A stretch of 64,000 bases of DNA from Tomocerus qinae (taxonomy: Eukaryota > Arthropoda > Collembola > Entomobryomorpha > Tomoceridae). Location of the stretch: positions 131,709,875 through 131,773,874 of the forward strand of contig CM034546.1 in NCBI GenBank assembly GCA_020055645.1, given 5' to 3'. The notes under the pieces are model-generated. The model saw only the letters and a program-made list of their open reading frames with translations, did no database searches and had not been told where the DNA came from. This document shows positions 24,701 through 36,200 of this stretch, piece by piece; positions within the stretch are counted from its first letter, which is position 1, and each line of letters opens with the position of its first letter. Both the position numbers and the translations under genes were made by a program.

Positions 24701-24963
24701 ACGATGGAGAAATACCAAGAATACAATGCACCCTTTGTGGCTTTGATTTTGTCAGTGAAGGATCCCTCAGAAAACATACCTCAGCCATTCATGAAAATCT
24801 AAGACCGTATCCCTGCCATTTGTGCGACAAAAAATTCAAGACCCATTCAGCACGCAAATATCATGTACAGACTCATGACAATCCAAATGGTAGGAAAAGA
24901 AGCCTTAATAAAGACGTCGATGAATTTCATGCTGCTTCCAAGCGTCGTAAAATTAACAAATAA
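21762..24963 (+). CDS. C2H2 zinc-finger protein with about 17 fingers, paralog A
   Basis: Exons 21762-21888, 22027-22155, 22230-22317, 22596-24963; 2712 nt, 903 residues. Exon 1 encodes a short coiled coil (LLQDIAELQTTIQKLKNKID...WLNSKFG) that may mediate dimerisation. Exons 2-3 are acidic. Exon 4 holds about 17 fingers from residue 270 on, some classic (YKCMSCDKVFYSMVGYIKHV.VH), some with a longer Cys loop (FHCNVTDCGRTF), and three in which the last zinc ligand is Cys rather than His (NEHILNSC, LHSTTLC, LHAERGC). The last fingers form an evenly linked array ending YPCHLCDKKF...HVQTH, followed by a basic tail (KRRKINK) fit for nuclear import. It is a presumed sequence-specific transcription regulator; no KRAB, SCAN or true ZAD domain was seen. 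Intron phases (1,1,2) and exon 1 match the inverted paralog at 25868-28494. The second ATG (residue 4) is an equally possible start. Confidence 0.88.
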
Positions 24964-25867
24964 AATATTGTCAACTTCAAAATCGTTAGAATTACACCAC
25001 CTTTTTATGATTCACGCTTACATGGAAAGGAAATTAAAACCTCCAATTAAATATTTATATTATGTGCAATCCTAACTAAAATGATAAACAAAACTAACGT
25101 TTTGCTATTTTTGATATCAACATAATCTGTAAATGTACATAGCTATGTTATATTTTTCTGATTTACTTAATGTTATACTTGTAGGATTTATTTTGCTATA
25201 TTTTAAATTTTTTGGATCCTCTACAGAAGAGCATTGAATCTGCTAAAGTATTTATTATCATCTCTACTTCTTTTTTAAGGTTAGTTCATAGTTCAAGTGC
25301 CACTTAATCAGTTACAAACAAATTAATGAGTGCCGCCGTTTTCCACAAGTTAGCACCGAATGCAAAAGTTATCTATTTAACAATTGTCTTACTTCCAGAA
25401 CAAGCCGAGTTAACATTAATGTCGTGTCCGTTGTCTATTAATAGGTTTGGTAAACATATTATGTAAAAATTTCAATTGAAATGGATGACATTCTGATCTA
25501 TTTAATAAAACGAAAAGCTTCGTTGCAATCTTTAATTATGTTTGCATTGAAATTAGTAAAAATTGGTGTAATATTCTCATATTTAATAATATTATGCTGG
25601 TTTTATGATCTTAGGTATTGATAATTGTATTTAAAAAGAATAGGATAAAAAATAGTACGACTTTCATCTTCGGTTATGTTGATTAGAATATTAATAAAGG
25701 TGTGTTAATGAATAGTTTTTCAGAATTAAAAGATTAGAATGAAAAATTAAATATAAATTATATTAAATTGACTTCACGTTTAATAGATTTTTTGAAAAAG
25801 GAGTCACTTCAAATCAAGGAATAAAGGCATTTTTATATTAATTTCATAAAAATTGCATGTCACACAT
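24964..25867. other. Intergenic between convergent zinc-finger genes
   Basis: Shared 3' flank of two convergent paralogs. AT-rich, no gene seen. It should hold both polyadenylation sites. Confidence 0.55.
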
Positions 25868-28494
25868 TTACAAAGCATTTCTTTCACTTTCCGGTGGTTT
25901 TCTCCGTCGCTTTGCACCAACAACTGTAATAATATCGAGATCCTTATTAAGCCCCCTTTTCCTTCCGTTGGGATTTTCGTGGGTTTTGACATGATATTTC
26001 CTAGCAGTGGTAGATTTGAACCTCTTATCACAGAGATGACAAGGATAGGGCCTTCGATTTTCATGAACAGCCTGGATATGGCTGCTAAGGGCTCTAGTAC
26101 TGGAAAAGTCGAATCCACAGAGATTGCAAAGTATTCTTGGAACTCCATCAGCGTCGTGAGTTTTCATGTGTCTAGAGTAGCCGACGGGAGTAACAAAAGT
26201 TTTTTCGCATAATGTACATTTGTACTTTTCTCTATTTGGTTCATGCTGAGTTCTTACGTGTCGCTCCAAATCGCTCTTTCTAGTAAATTGTTTTCCACAA
26301 CTATTACATAAAAATGCTTTTTCTTTGGTATGAGTTCTTAGATGGAGTTCTAAATTAATACCACTTGGAAATGTTTTCCCACAAGTCTTGCACTCTAAAC
26401 ATCCTATTTCCAAATGATTTTTAAACTGTGCAAAAGTTGTAACAAGTTTCCCACACTTAGAGCACTGGAAATCATTTTCAAAATCTCTAGGCTTGTTAGT
26501 TTTGTCAATTATTGATGTTGAAGCTTGTCCGGCGTGGGTTTTATTGTTGTGGATGGTAAAATTAGCCAAATGAGGAAATGATCTTGAACATGTTTGGCAA
26601 TGAAGCTTGCTTTCATGTTGATCAACTTCTGTTTCTAAAGCAAATCTTTTTTTACAGCCAATATGAACACAATTAAAAGTTTTTACTCTGTGGGCAGTTA
26701 CTAAATGATATTCGAAATCTTTTTCTTCTGCGTAATTCGTCTGACATAACTCACAGCTTAAACTCTTAGAAACTTCTTGAACCTTTTCATCTTTTTTATT
26801 CTTGCAATGAGCCAAATGCTCATCTCTGGTATTCTTTAGCGAAAAAGGCCGTTGACAAAATTTACATTTGTAACAGTAGTTAAAAATATGTTCATTTAAA
26901 AATTCTCTTGTCGGACAATTGGTTTCACACTTCGGACAAACGAAACTATTTCCATCATTATTCTCAACACCTTGACTTTCAGTTACAGTAACATTTTTAA
27001 CCATTGCTGCTCTTGCTTTCGGTTGTGGTTTTTGATTTAGTAATTTGCCTTTAGTTTTATATTTGCGACGACAAACGTGATTATTACATTCTTCTAGTGT
27101 ACAAAAGCTTCTACGACATTTCTCACACACATGACCATCTAAACTGATCTTATCCTTTTTATAAAAAGGCTCTTCCCTCACAGTTGCATAATATTCAGGG
27201 TGATGATTTCTCATATGACTATAAAAAGCACCTCTCGCCAAAAACGCTCGATGACATTTTTTATAATGGCAATGAAACGGCTTATTTTTATCATGGCTTT
27301 TAGTTTCATGTTTTTTTCGTGCAATTTCAGTCTTAAATACTTTTTGACACGAGCTGCATTTGGACTTACGGTCAGATTTTCTTTTCTCCACATTTCTTTC
27401 TATTGTTGTAGTTGATGATCGAATAGTAGCTTTAACATTATTGCACTTATTAATGTCTTCCAAGATGATGACTAAATTCTTTGTCAGATTGAACTTCTCG
27501 ATCATGTTTTGATAGCACGAAATTTTCAAATCTGTATCGAAAATGTCCTTGTCCAGTTGTAACTCGTCTTCTGATCTGCTGAAAATCTTTTCATCAAAGG
27601 ATAAATAAGGACATAATCCTTCCAGGAGATCATTATCGTGGTCATTATCAGTACCAGACAGATATTCATCTTTGATACCAAAATCTTCTTCTTTAAAAGG
27701 CATACTTCTGAAATTTTAAAAGAATTAAAATGAAAAAATTGGTGAAAATACCTGTTTTAAGTATCTTTCCTGAATTAATTTGTCTACTTTTTAAGAATTA
27801 ATAACTGAAAAGCATACGTCGTTTCATTTTCGGGATTGCTTTCAATAACATTATATTCCAAACCAGTAATGCACGTTTTAATTGGTGAGCCGATCACCTT
27901 TTCAGACGCTTCAGGAAAAAAGAAAAAAAACATTTTCAACATTTGATTCAGTATTCAGTGCTATTACCAAGGGTTAAAGATTTATTGCTAAAATATTATC
28001 TACTTTATTTCGCGACAAAAAATTAACTTACTATAATATTTTATCAATTTATTGGTGTATACTTGAGAAGACTTACTAGTACTATTTTCTTGGGCAACGG
28101 TTAAAATATTCTGGCTATCTGAAAAACTTTCACAGCACAATTCTTCACATGATGAAAGGATGCCCTTTATATTCGAAGGAAGGACATCTATAATTAATTA
28201 AAAAAGCATTAGATTTTTCTGTTATTGCAGTTAAATAGAACATAACAGTTTCATGCCCATCATAAATCAATTAACAGGTCATTTGAATTATTTTAAAATA
28301 TTCAAAACCTTGGAATTGGCGGAAAACTAGTATAATTTCATAAAAGGTCAAAACTTACGATGTAATGTACTACACTTACCAAACTGAGAATGAAGCCAGC
28401 TACTAATTTCGCCAATATTGTGTTTTAACTTGTCAATTATAGTCAACAGTTTGTCAATATCTTTTCGAACGTTTTTTGAGTTATTTTTAGCCAT
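25868..28494 (-). CDS. C2H2 zinc-finger protein with about 14 fingers, paralog B
   Basis: Minus-strand exons 28494-28380, 28187-28077, 27908-27818, 27707-25868; 2157 nt, 718 residues. Exon 1 gives the same short coiled coil as paralog A (IDKLLTIIDKLKHNIGEIS.WLHSQFG), and all three intron phases (1,1,2) agree. The last exon holds about 14 C2H2 fingers. As in paralog A, some end in Cys (NEHIFNYC, HLEIGC), the penultimate finger reads ILCNLCGFDF and the last YPCHLCDKRFKSTTARKYHV.TH, followed by NPNGRKRGLNKD and a basic tail (KRRRKP). It is a presumed nuclear DNA-binding regulator. It lacks about three of paralog A's fingers. The two genes lie tail to tail, so they arose by an inverted duplication or were later inverted. 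Confidence 0.88.
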
Positions 28495-29661
28495 TTTCCC
28501 AACCTGTATAAAAATAAATAAATAAAAGTCAAAAGTGGGAAATAAATGAATGACTGACGAAGGAATAATAAGAAAAAAAGCCTTTATTAATTTGACTCGG
28601 CTGCGGCTGGAACTGTTACCTAGCTGGCTGGACGGCTGGGGGGACGGTGCAATCAGGCAAAGCAGTAATTGTTTTTTTCAGTTCTGTTTTGAACCAATTC
28701 TTTCAATTTTGGCGCCGAAACGGAAATCCAGCTTTCCTCCATGTATTTATAACTTATGCACCAGACTAGACTCCAGATTAACTCCAGATCAATATTTTCT
28801 GTCTAAAATCACACCCACACCTCAAATGTAAAACGTGTGAAACCCGAATACTGAAAATTTTTATGGTCAAATAAATTATATTTATTCAGAAAAGTTTATC
28901 TTCTCTGTATGCGAATACTATTTATGTCTGTCTAGGTCTATCCGTCTGTTTGTCCGGAAATCCCTGTGCACGATAACTTTCGAACAGTTTGAGCTAGGGA
29001 GTACAGGTAAATAGGTACAGGTGAATAGGAAGACGGATTTCGTAAATGGGCAAAATCGGTCTCATCCCCAGACAGAGGGAAGGGTTTTAAATTTAAAAAT
29101 TGCTAAAAATCAATGCAACTTTGGTTCTATTTATGTACAATATCGTGCATGCAACAGTTAGTTCCAACAGCTGACATGTTTTGTGACACTACTAAATACG
29201 TTTTAATCTTCCCCTGACAAAGGGAGTGGGTGAAGAACTTAAAAATAATCGAAACTAGATGTAATTTCCGTTCAATTGAAACGACGTATCAAGTTGACTT
29301 GGTATTGACGTACCAAGTTGTGCAATAGCTCGATAGAAAGCTGACAGGTACACGGACAGTACTAAATGGATTACAACCTTTCCCTGATTCCATTCCTCCA
29401 TTCGGTCCATTCATTAGAAAGAAAATGGATGATATGGCACTTTGCATATTGGACCACCCATTTGTTTTTTTTCCCAGTTTAAAATTCTCGTCGGAGTAAG
29501 CCTATTATATTGTACCCACGGAAGTATATTGTACCATATGAACCAATGTCTTCGTAATGAATGGAGGAATGGAAGTTTAGGAACAATAATACCTCATGTA
29601 AATGCATGGTAGAATCATCTCATGAGTATACAGTGTAAGTGTAGTAGTGTATAGTATAGTT
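28495..29661. other. Upstream region with degenerate interspersed repeat
   Basis: The first 250 bp upstream of the zinc-finger start are relatively GC-rich (around 28590-28660) and probably contain its promoter. From about 28919 there is a TCTGTCTAGG / CCGTCTGTTTGTCC stretch and then two to three degenerate units of about 170 bp, each with a CCCTGACAAAGGGAG-like motif, AAAATTG/CAACTTT and CGAT-containing segments. A related block occurs at 43095-43440. It looks like the remains of a repeat; family not recognised. No gene was seen. Confidence 0.45.
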
Positions 29662-30930
29662 TATTACTGTTACAGCATATCCTTGTAAACAATGGATACA
29701 ATGGAAACAATGAAACGCCATCGCTAATTGGATATTTTGTATTGTGTAGCTAATTGGTTTTAATTGCCTTTCCTCGACGCTCGGCGAAGCGAATGCAGTA
29801 TAGTGAATGTGTTGTAGAGAGCTGCTGCATGCCGGGGACAACCTAACTGGTGAAGTTCTATCTTCAATATACCGAACGCAACTTATAATACACAATCTCA
29901 CACACAAGTACCAATTCCTATAAATAAAATGGGCGCATTAGTTGTGTTTTAACATTTCAGAGCCTGAATTTGGCTCAGTGGCGTTGGAATGTTACAAGCA
30001 AATCCAGGATCTTAACACACAAACAAAAATAAATATTATATTCTCGGCTTGACCAACTTATTTTATTTAGTTTTGATTTCAATCAAAAATTAAATATACC
30101 TATACAATCAAATGATATGTAAAAATGTAAAAGTATATAATACCTATAACTATAAAATAAATTTGTTTCCACAAATGATGTAGATTACAACTTACTAATT
30201 TGCAAAATTTCATGTGCACAACTCATTGCAGCATGTAAAAAATTTTAGTCTAGTAAATTTTAGTCCTATTATAATAATTGGCCGCGAGCTAGTCCGGGCA
30301 GATGCTGCCCGTACGAGCCTAAACAAGGCCGCAATTTAAACTTTAATTTAATTAATGATTTACGTGAGGCCTTAATTTAATTAATGTTTTTTTAAAAATT
30401 AAATTCCAAAAAAGTGGATCAGTTTTCGTTTTTATTAAATGTTCATTTTTGCACCATTTAAAGCAACGATATCAAAAATCCAGCAACCCTTGTGTGTTCA
30501 TCGATAGTCCAGGATTCCAAATATTTAAGTCCCATAAAAATCAGACTTATCTTTCGGGAGGAATAAAGCCAGATGTAAACATTATTTAACATGCATTTAG
30601 AAAGGTCCATGTGGTTGTGGTTGCTATGCAGGCGTGAGTGGTGAGCCTTCTTAATATGTTAATATGTTATTAATATATTGGTACTTGTGTGTGAGCTTGT
30701 GTATTATAAGTTGCGTTCGGTATATTGAAGATAGAACTTCGCCAGTTTGGTTGTACCCGGCATGCAGCAGCTCTCTACAACACATTCACTATACTGCATT
30801 CGCTTCGCCGAGCGTCGAGGAAAGGCAATTAAAACCAATTAGCTACACAATACAAAACATCCAATTAGCGATGGCGTTTCATTGTTTCCATTGTATCCAT
30901 TGTTTACAAGGATATGCTGTAACAGTAATA
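29662..30930. mobile_element. Foldback DNA element with 254-bp terminal inverted repeats
   Basis: Arms 29662-29915 and 30677-30930 are long inverted repeats of high similarity. Both outer ends read TATTACTGTTACAGCATATC, read inward. The 760-bp middle is unrelated AT-rich sequence with no transposase. A TA at each end could be part of the repeat or a target duplication. This is a non-autonomous long-TIR element. Apparent open frames in the arms (29620-29907, 30664-30960) are the same sequence read from both arms and are not genes. Confidence 0.85.
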
Positions 30931-31923
30931 CTTGTTGCACATGTTGCAATTGCAATCTAACCTTGATATCCATAATCATTTATCAAAAATGACAACTTCT
31001 GCCATTTGGAAATTGTGTTTAAATGAAAGATAATCATTATCTTATTGGCGTCTACCTCAGAATTGCATGAAAACTTTTCACGAAGATCAGGTTTAAACGC
31101 TAAAGAAGATCTACTAGCCCAACAAAGACAAGTTATCCAAGCTAATCTAGAGTTATCAGCGAGTATCCTTGTGATGGCCCTTTAATTGTGGGTTCGTGCT
31201 TAATCTTTATCTTAATTCCACATTAACAACTCAAAAACACTCGCCTTTAAACAGCCCTCGGCCATTTCACCCAGCCAAAGGATCGAACTGGCAAGCCAAG
31301 GTGGCTGGGTTTGAGTTAGGATGGAAAATTCTAATGAAAATTTTTAATTAATATTTTATACAAGAATAAATAATTTAGACATTCTTTTGGAGACTAGACA
31401 CGTAACCTTTGGCCTAGAAGTATCTGTGCCCACCAAGAGAACCGATACGTTGCCAATTAATTTTCATAAAAGTACAAACTCGGCACTTTTATGCTAAAAC
31501 CATTATTTTTTATTACAAATGTGTTTTATACATACTATTTGTATTCAGTTAATAATTAAACGTTTTACTCAAAACAATTGTGGTCAGAAAATATTAATTC
31601 GTAGGGTTCTAAATTTTTCAAAACGATTGTAACAATTTGTGGCAGCTAGGAAAAAAGGAAACTGCAAGTAAGTCCTCGCGGCTTGAGCGGTAGTATATCT
31701 ATACTCATCAATAGTATATGTTGTACTCTCCCACTAACATACACAACTTCAGTCCTTGTTTGACCGGAAGCCATGACAGTAGTTGGTAGTGACAAATAAA
31801 ATGCGCAATAAAATCACACGAAACGGTTTTCTAGGATTAACATAACTAAATTTATATCGATTTACGGTTTTTTAACCATCTCCAATGGTTAATAAATATG
31901 TTTTAAAATTTTCAAACTATATA

Positions 31924-32026
31924 CCGTATGGGGCATTTGGGACCAGCAACAGAAAAATATACCCTATACCTAATACATACCCATTCATGTTAAATCCCAA
32001 TGAGTGTTCCCAAATGCCCCATACGG
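31924..32026. mobile_element. MITE with CCGTATGGGG termini and TA target duplication
   Basis: 103 bp with inverted ends CCGTATGGGGCATTTGGGA at left and its complement at right, flanked on both sides by TA. TA duplication and TIR structure suit a Tc1/mariner-type MITE. The related block near 57940-58010 lacks it, which looks like an empty site. Confidence 0.8.
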
Positions 32027-33115
32027 TACATGCAGAAGGAGAAGCAGATTGACGCACATGTATCCGGAACTAGAAAAATGGCATTAGTTTTGAATAACCG
32101 AGATACCATTATTACCATTGAGTATCTCTATATATAATCGTAGACTTGAAAAAATTTACCTGTATATTTGTGTAATAGGGAGAGCCGAATTGCAATTAGT
32201 TTCATAATAAGCACCAATGATTCATGATTATGCTGGAAGCCTACCTTTTGAAATTAACTCACACATTCTAGGACCTTTATTTATATCAAATGGCTAAATA
32301 TTATTTGGGATATTAGACGAGATTTAATCGACCGTCCGTCTTTTATTAGAATTACTTCATACATGCATATAAGCGATAAGAATAGCTAGAGTAAAACTTG
32401 TAAAAACAAATATGGAACAAGAACGAAAAGCAGGGTTTTATGTTGCCCGGACGAAACTAGCTATTACTGTCCAGGATGATATTATTGTGTCCACTTTTTA
32501 TCTAGGACAAAAATGGACAAATCTAAATTCTTCCAGGACAAAACTAGTTTCGTCCTGGATAAAATTAGCTTTAATTGTCAACTTACTTTTGTCCACACCT
32601 TCCTTTCCGAACACCAAAATCCTGGTCACCACTAAGAAAGATTTTCGCTATCCACTGTAATCATCCTTTGCTATTGCTACCAAGAAATTAAAGTTTATCA
32701 AGAGGCTAAACTATAAGTTTGATTTTAATACATTATCTCGAATGCAAACATTACAAATTATAACGATTTTTATATACCGAGTATTTAAGATGTTTCAGTA
32801 ATTATAAACAAGTACAATAATGTATATATCATGCAGAATCATTATTTTTAATCTTATTCACTCTGGGCCTCTGGGCTACTTTTATTAATATAATTCTTCA
32901 TCATCATGAGAACCATCACTTTTATTACCATTTGAATTCATATATGTATTTTGTCGAGTCTGATTACTCAGTGGCGAACCGAGAGTATTCATTATGATAA
33001 TTAGATATTGGATTACTGAGTAATGCAAATATCAACCATTCATTATGCATTATAGATACAGTTTTATTTTTCCGTAACTTTCTTAGACTTGGTTGCAATT
33101 GTATTTGCTGTACTA

Positions 33116-33123
33116 TATAAATA
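33116..33123 (+). promoter_or_regulatory. TATA box of TEP copy 1
   Basis: TATAAATA about 98 bp before the ATG, inside a segment (CTATATAAATAG) that is conserved in front of the second TEP copy. Confidence 0.7.
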
Positions 33124-33220
33124 GATTTTCTATCGTCACTTATACTTAGATACTATTCCTATCGGAACTCTTATATATATTGAATAAATAAATATAATAT
33201 ATTTTTTCCCAAATTTAAAA

Positions 33221-36200
33221 ATGGAAAACCTTTTCAAAAGGGCTTTCATTACAATTTTATTTTTCAACTGCGTTTATACGAATGAGTTTTTCATTCTTAG
33301 GCATCTTGACAAATATCCAAAACACCTTTTAAAGCCCTTTTGCCATGAAGCCTGTACTCAATTATTTGAGAATTCTCCTGCAGTTTATTTGAGCATATTT
33401 AGTCCTAAGATAATTCAAAATGAAATTCACTAAGTTCTTGTGTTTTCCCAATACAATGGAAACTATAGTACGGCAGATATTCCTGATTTTACATTCTACA
33501 TCAAATGTGGCAATCGGGAATATTCAAGTGAACCACTTAAACTCAGATTTGGAACTGTACAGAATGTAACAATTCCCGTTGGGTTGCTTTCAGATCTACA
33601 GACATCCAGATTTTATAGTCCATGTGAATTGAATTTTAGGTCAAGTTTTCATCTCAAATTGACAAGACACGGTCCCAAAATATCACAAATGGCACTCTCA
33701 CAAGAAACTTTGGTACAAGAAACAACAAGAATCGTCATACAAACCGACAGACCTGTGTATAAACCGAAAGATACAGTAAAATTTCGAGTTCTTGTGCTGA
33801 ACAGTAAATTAAAGGTAATTCCACAAAGTAACATCACAGTGGAAATTTCAGATTCCGAAAAGAATAGAATCAAACGATGGAAGAATATTCCAGTTACAAA
33901 TGGGATGTTCTCTAACAATTTATCTTTATCAGAAGAACCAAATCTTGGAGACAGGAAGTTGAGTGCAACTGCTGAAGGGAAGACCGAAACTGTCCATTTT
34001 AAAATTGACAAGTACACACTTCCAAAGTTTCAGGTGAAGTTAAAACACGTTAATTACGTGACAAACGAAGAATCAAATGTAACTGTTAAAATCAGAGCCT
34101 TTTACACGTATGGTAAAGGGGTCAATGGAAACGCCACAATTTCTTTAAGAAGATCACGAACATTGGAGATGCACAACTGGAGACGCTTTACGATAAGTGA
34201 AAAAGTCGAGGAAATAGTTAAATCGGTAGAAATTGTCAATGGAGTTGGTACAGTTGACTTTGACTTGAAAGAAATGAACATAATTGCTGGGAATTATGCA
34301 AAGGAATTTGTATTTTCGGTTAATGTAACAGAAAAGGTGACAAAAACCACGCATTCCGAAGAATCTTTTATTAAATTATATCGGGATAAATACAAGCTGA
34401 CCCTTCTGAGTCCAAGTAAGCAATGTCGTTTGATGCCCGTCGCTCTCAAGTTTAAAATAACGACTCAAGATGATAAACCTGTTTACGATCCCCAACCGGA
34501 TGCAGTTATCATAATTGCAGAAAATGACAAGATTCCAGAATTGAAACGTCCCCTCTCAGTTGATGGGATTGTAAATGTCGAATATAATTTAACTAGAAAT
34601 ATTGAAAGTCTCTCATTGAGAATATACTACAGAAACTTTAATTCTAGCATTATAAATATACAGACCACAAAAGGATATTCAAAATCTGGAATTGAAATGA
34701 AACTATTTCCACTATCGACTCAAGTGAATCCAGGTGAGTTGATCGCAGTTCAAGTACGTACAAATAGTGCCATGAAGAACATAATGCTGAACTATTTTTT
34801 AAAAAGTGGTCAGCAATTTGTTCACCAAGGGATTATCAATCTTGAAAATAACGACTTTACTTTCAATAAGGTCATACACTTTCAAATCCCAGAATACAAA
34901 TTTGAAAACGATCAAATTCTGCTGTGCGTATTTTTCTTTGAAGATACTCCAGAGGGAAAGGATTTAGTATTTGAATATACCAAACTGTTTGGATCAGGTG
35001 TACAATCTCTGCAGATACAAAAGCCACAGGAAACTTATAAACCTGGAGAAGAAATTGTGCTTCATTTCTCGACAAATTCTTCAGCAACATCCTCCATTTT
35101 GGCATTAAGAGCTGTTGACGAATCAATATTTTTATTGCCTAATAAAGATAACGATATTACTATTGAAAGTTTGAAAACCAACACTTCCTCATCTTCTGGT
35201 AATTCACTACAATCTTCGGATGAAACGTTCGTGAGTAGTGTAACACAGCACATTTCGAAATGTGATCTGATATTTTTAACTTATAGTTTCAAAATCAACA
35301 AAGAGTCTACATTTCTTTCAATTACTCAAACTGATGATGTGTGTGCGAGATGCGAAGAAAGACTCATGTTCCTGGAACCAAGTATAGAAAGCATACTGTT
35401 TGAGCAAGACCTCATTGCTAAAGAAGAAGCACGTCAAATGGAGAAAATGGAATGGAAATGGAAACCTGAACTTTTAATATTGCAGTACGAAGCATATCGA
35501 CTTCAACGTCAAAAAGAGCGCGAACGTGCAGAGTTACCATACATAAATCGAATAACTGCGCACGGTTTGGAAATACAACAGCGTCCTGAAACGATGAACA
35601 TGCATACAAATCCCAATTTTCAACCACCATCAATACCTAGAAATGATATGATGGAGAACGAATGCACCAGGTGTCAAACTATTGATCTGGAAAAATCTGA
35701 CGAGGGAGCAATAATGCCTATACAATTAGAAACCAGAGTGCGAAAACATTTTCCTGAAACTTGGATTTGGACTGAAATTTCGACTGTTAACACTTCCCAT
35801 ACGACATTTACGACGACGTTGCCAGACACAATGACCACGTGGGTTATTACAGCCTTTGCCCTGAGTTCTGATTCGAGTTTATCTGTCATGGAATCTCCTC
35901 AAAAGATTACAACCTTTCAACCCTTTTTTACTAGCTTGAATCTGCCTTACTCGGTAATTAAAGAAAAAGCATTTTCCCTTCAAGTGCTGGTCCACAATTA
36001 CTTAAATGTGGATATCGTAGCAAATGTCACATTGGATAATATCAAAAAAGAGTATCAATTTATTGGTCTCGACGAAGATCTGTTAAAATCCAGTAAATTA
36101 CTCAAAGTATCTCCAAATCAAGTCTCTGCAATAAATTTTGTTATCGTTCCAAAAATATTTGGAAATATCACCCTGAATGTTAAAACTATTTCAGATGTTG

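Larger units (their letters stand above)
31037..33220 (+). repeat. Duplicated upstream flank of TEP copy 1
   Basis: Blocks here recur upstream of the second TEP gene. The segment starting ATTGGCGTCTACCTCAGAAT (about 31040-31640) matches 61517-61900. The block around 31790-32090 resembles 57890-58060. The segment from about 32680 to the gene matches 62320-62900. The similarity shows that the TEP duplication included promoter DNA, with the blocks since reshuffled by insertions. A short MITE sits at 31924-32026. No independent gene was seen; the 82-codon open frame at 32412-32660 lies in internally repeated sequence. Confidence 0.7.

Noticed and set aside
29620-30960. Two similar 95-98 residue open frames on opposite strands
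   Set aside because: They are the two inverted arms of one foldback element read from either side, not paralogous genes.
31265-31330. Possible tRNA-like segment with GATCGAACTGGC
   Set aside because: No cloverleaf with acceptor and T-arm pairing could be built.
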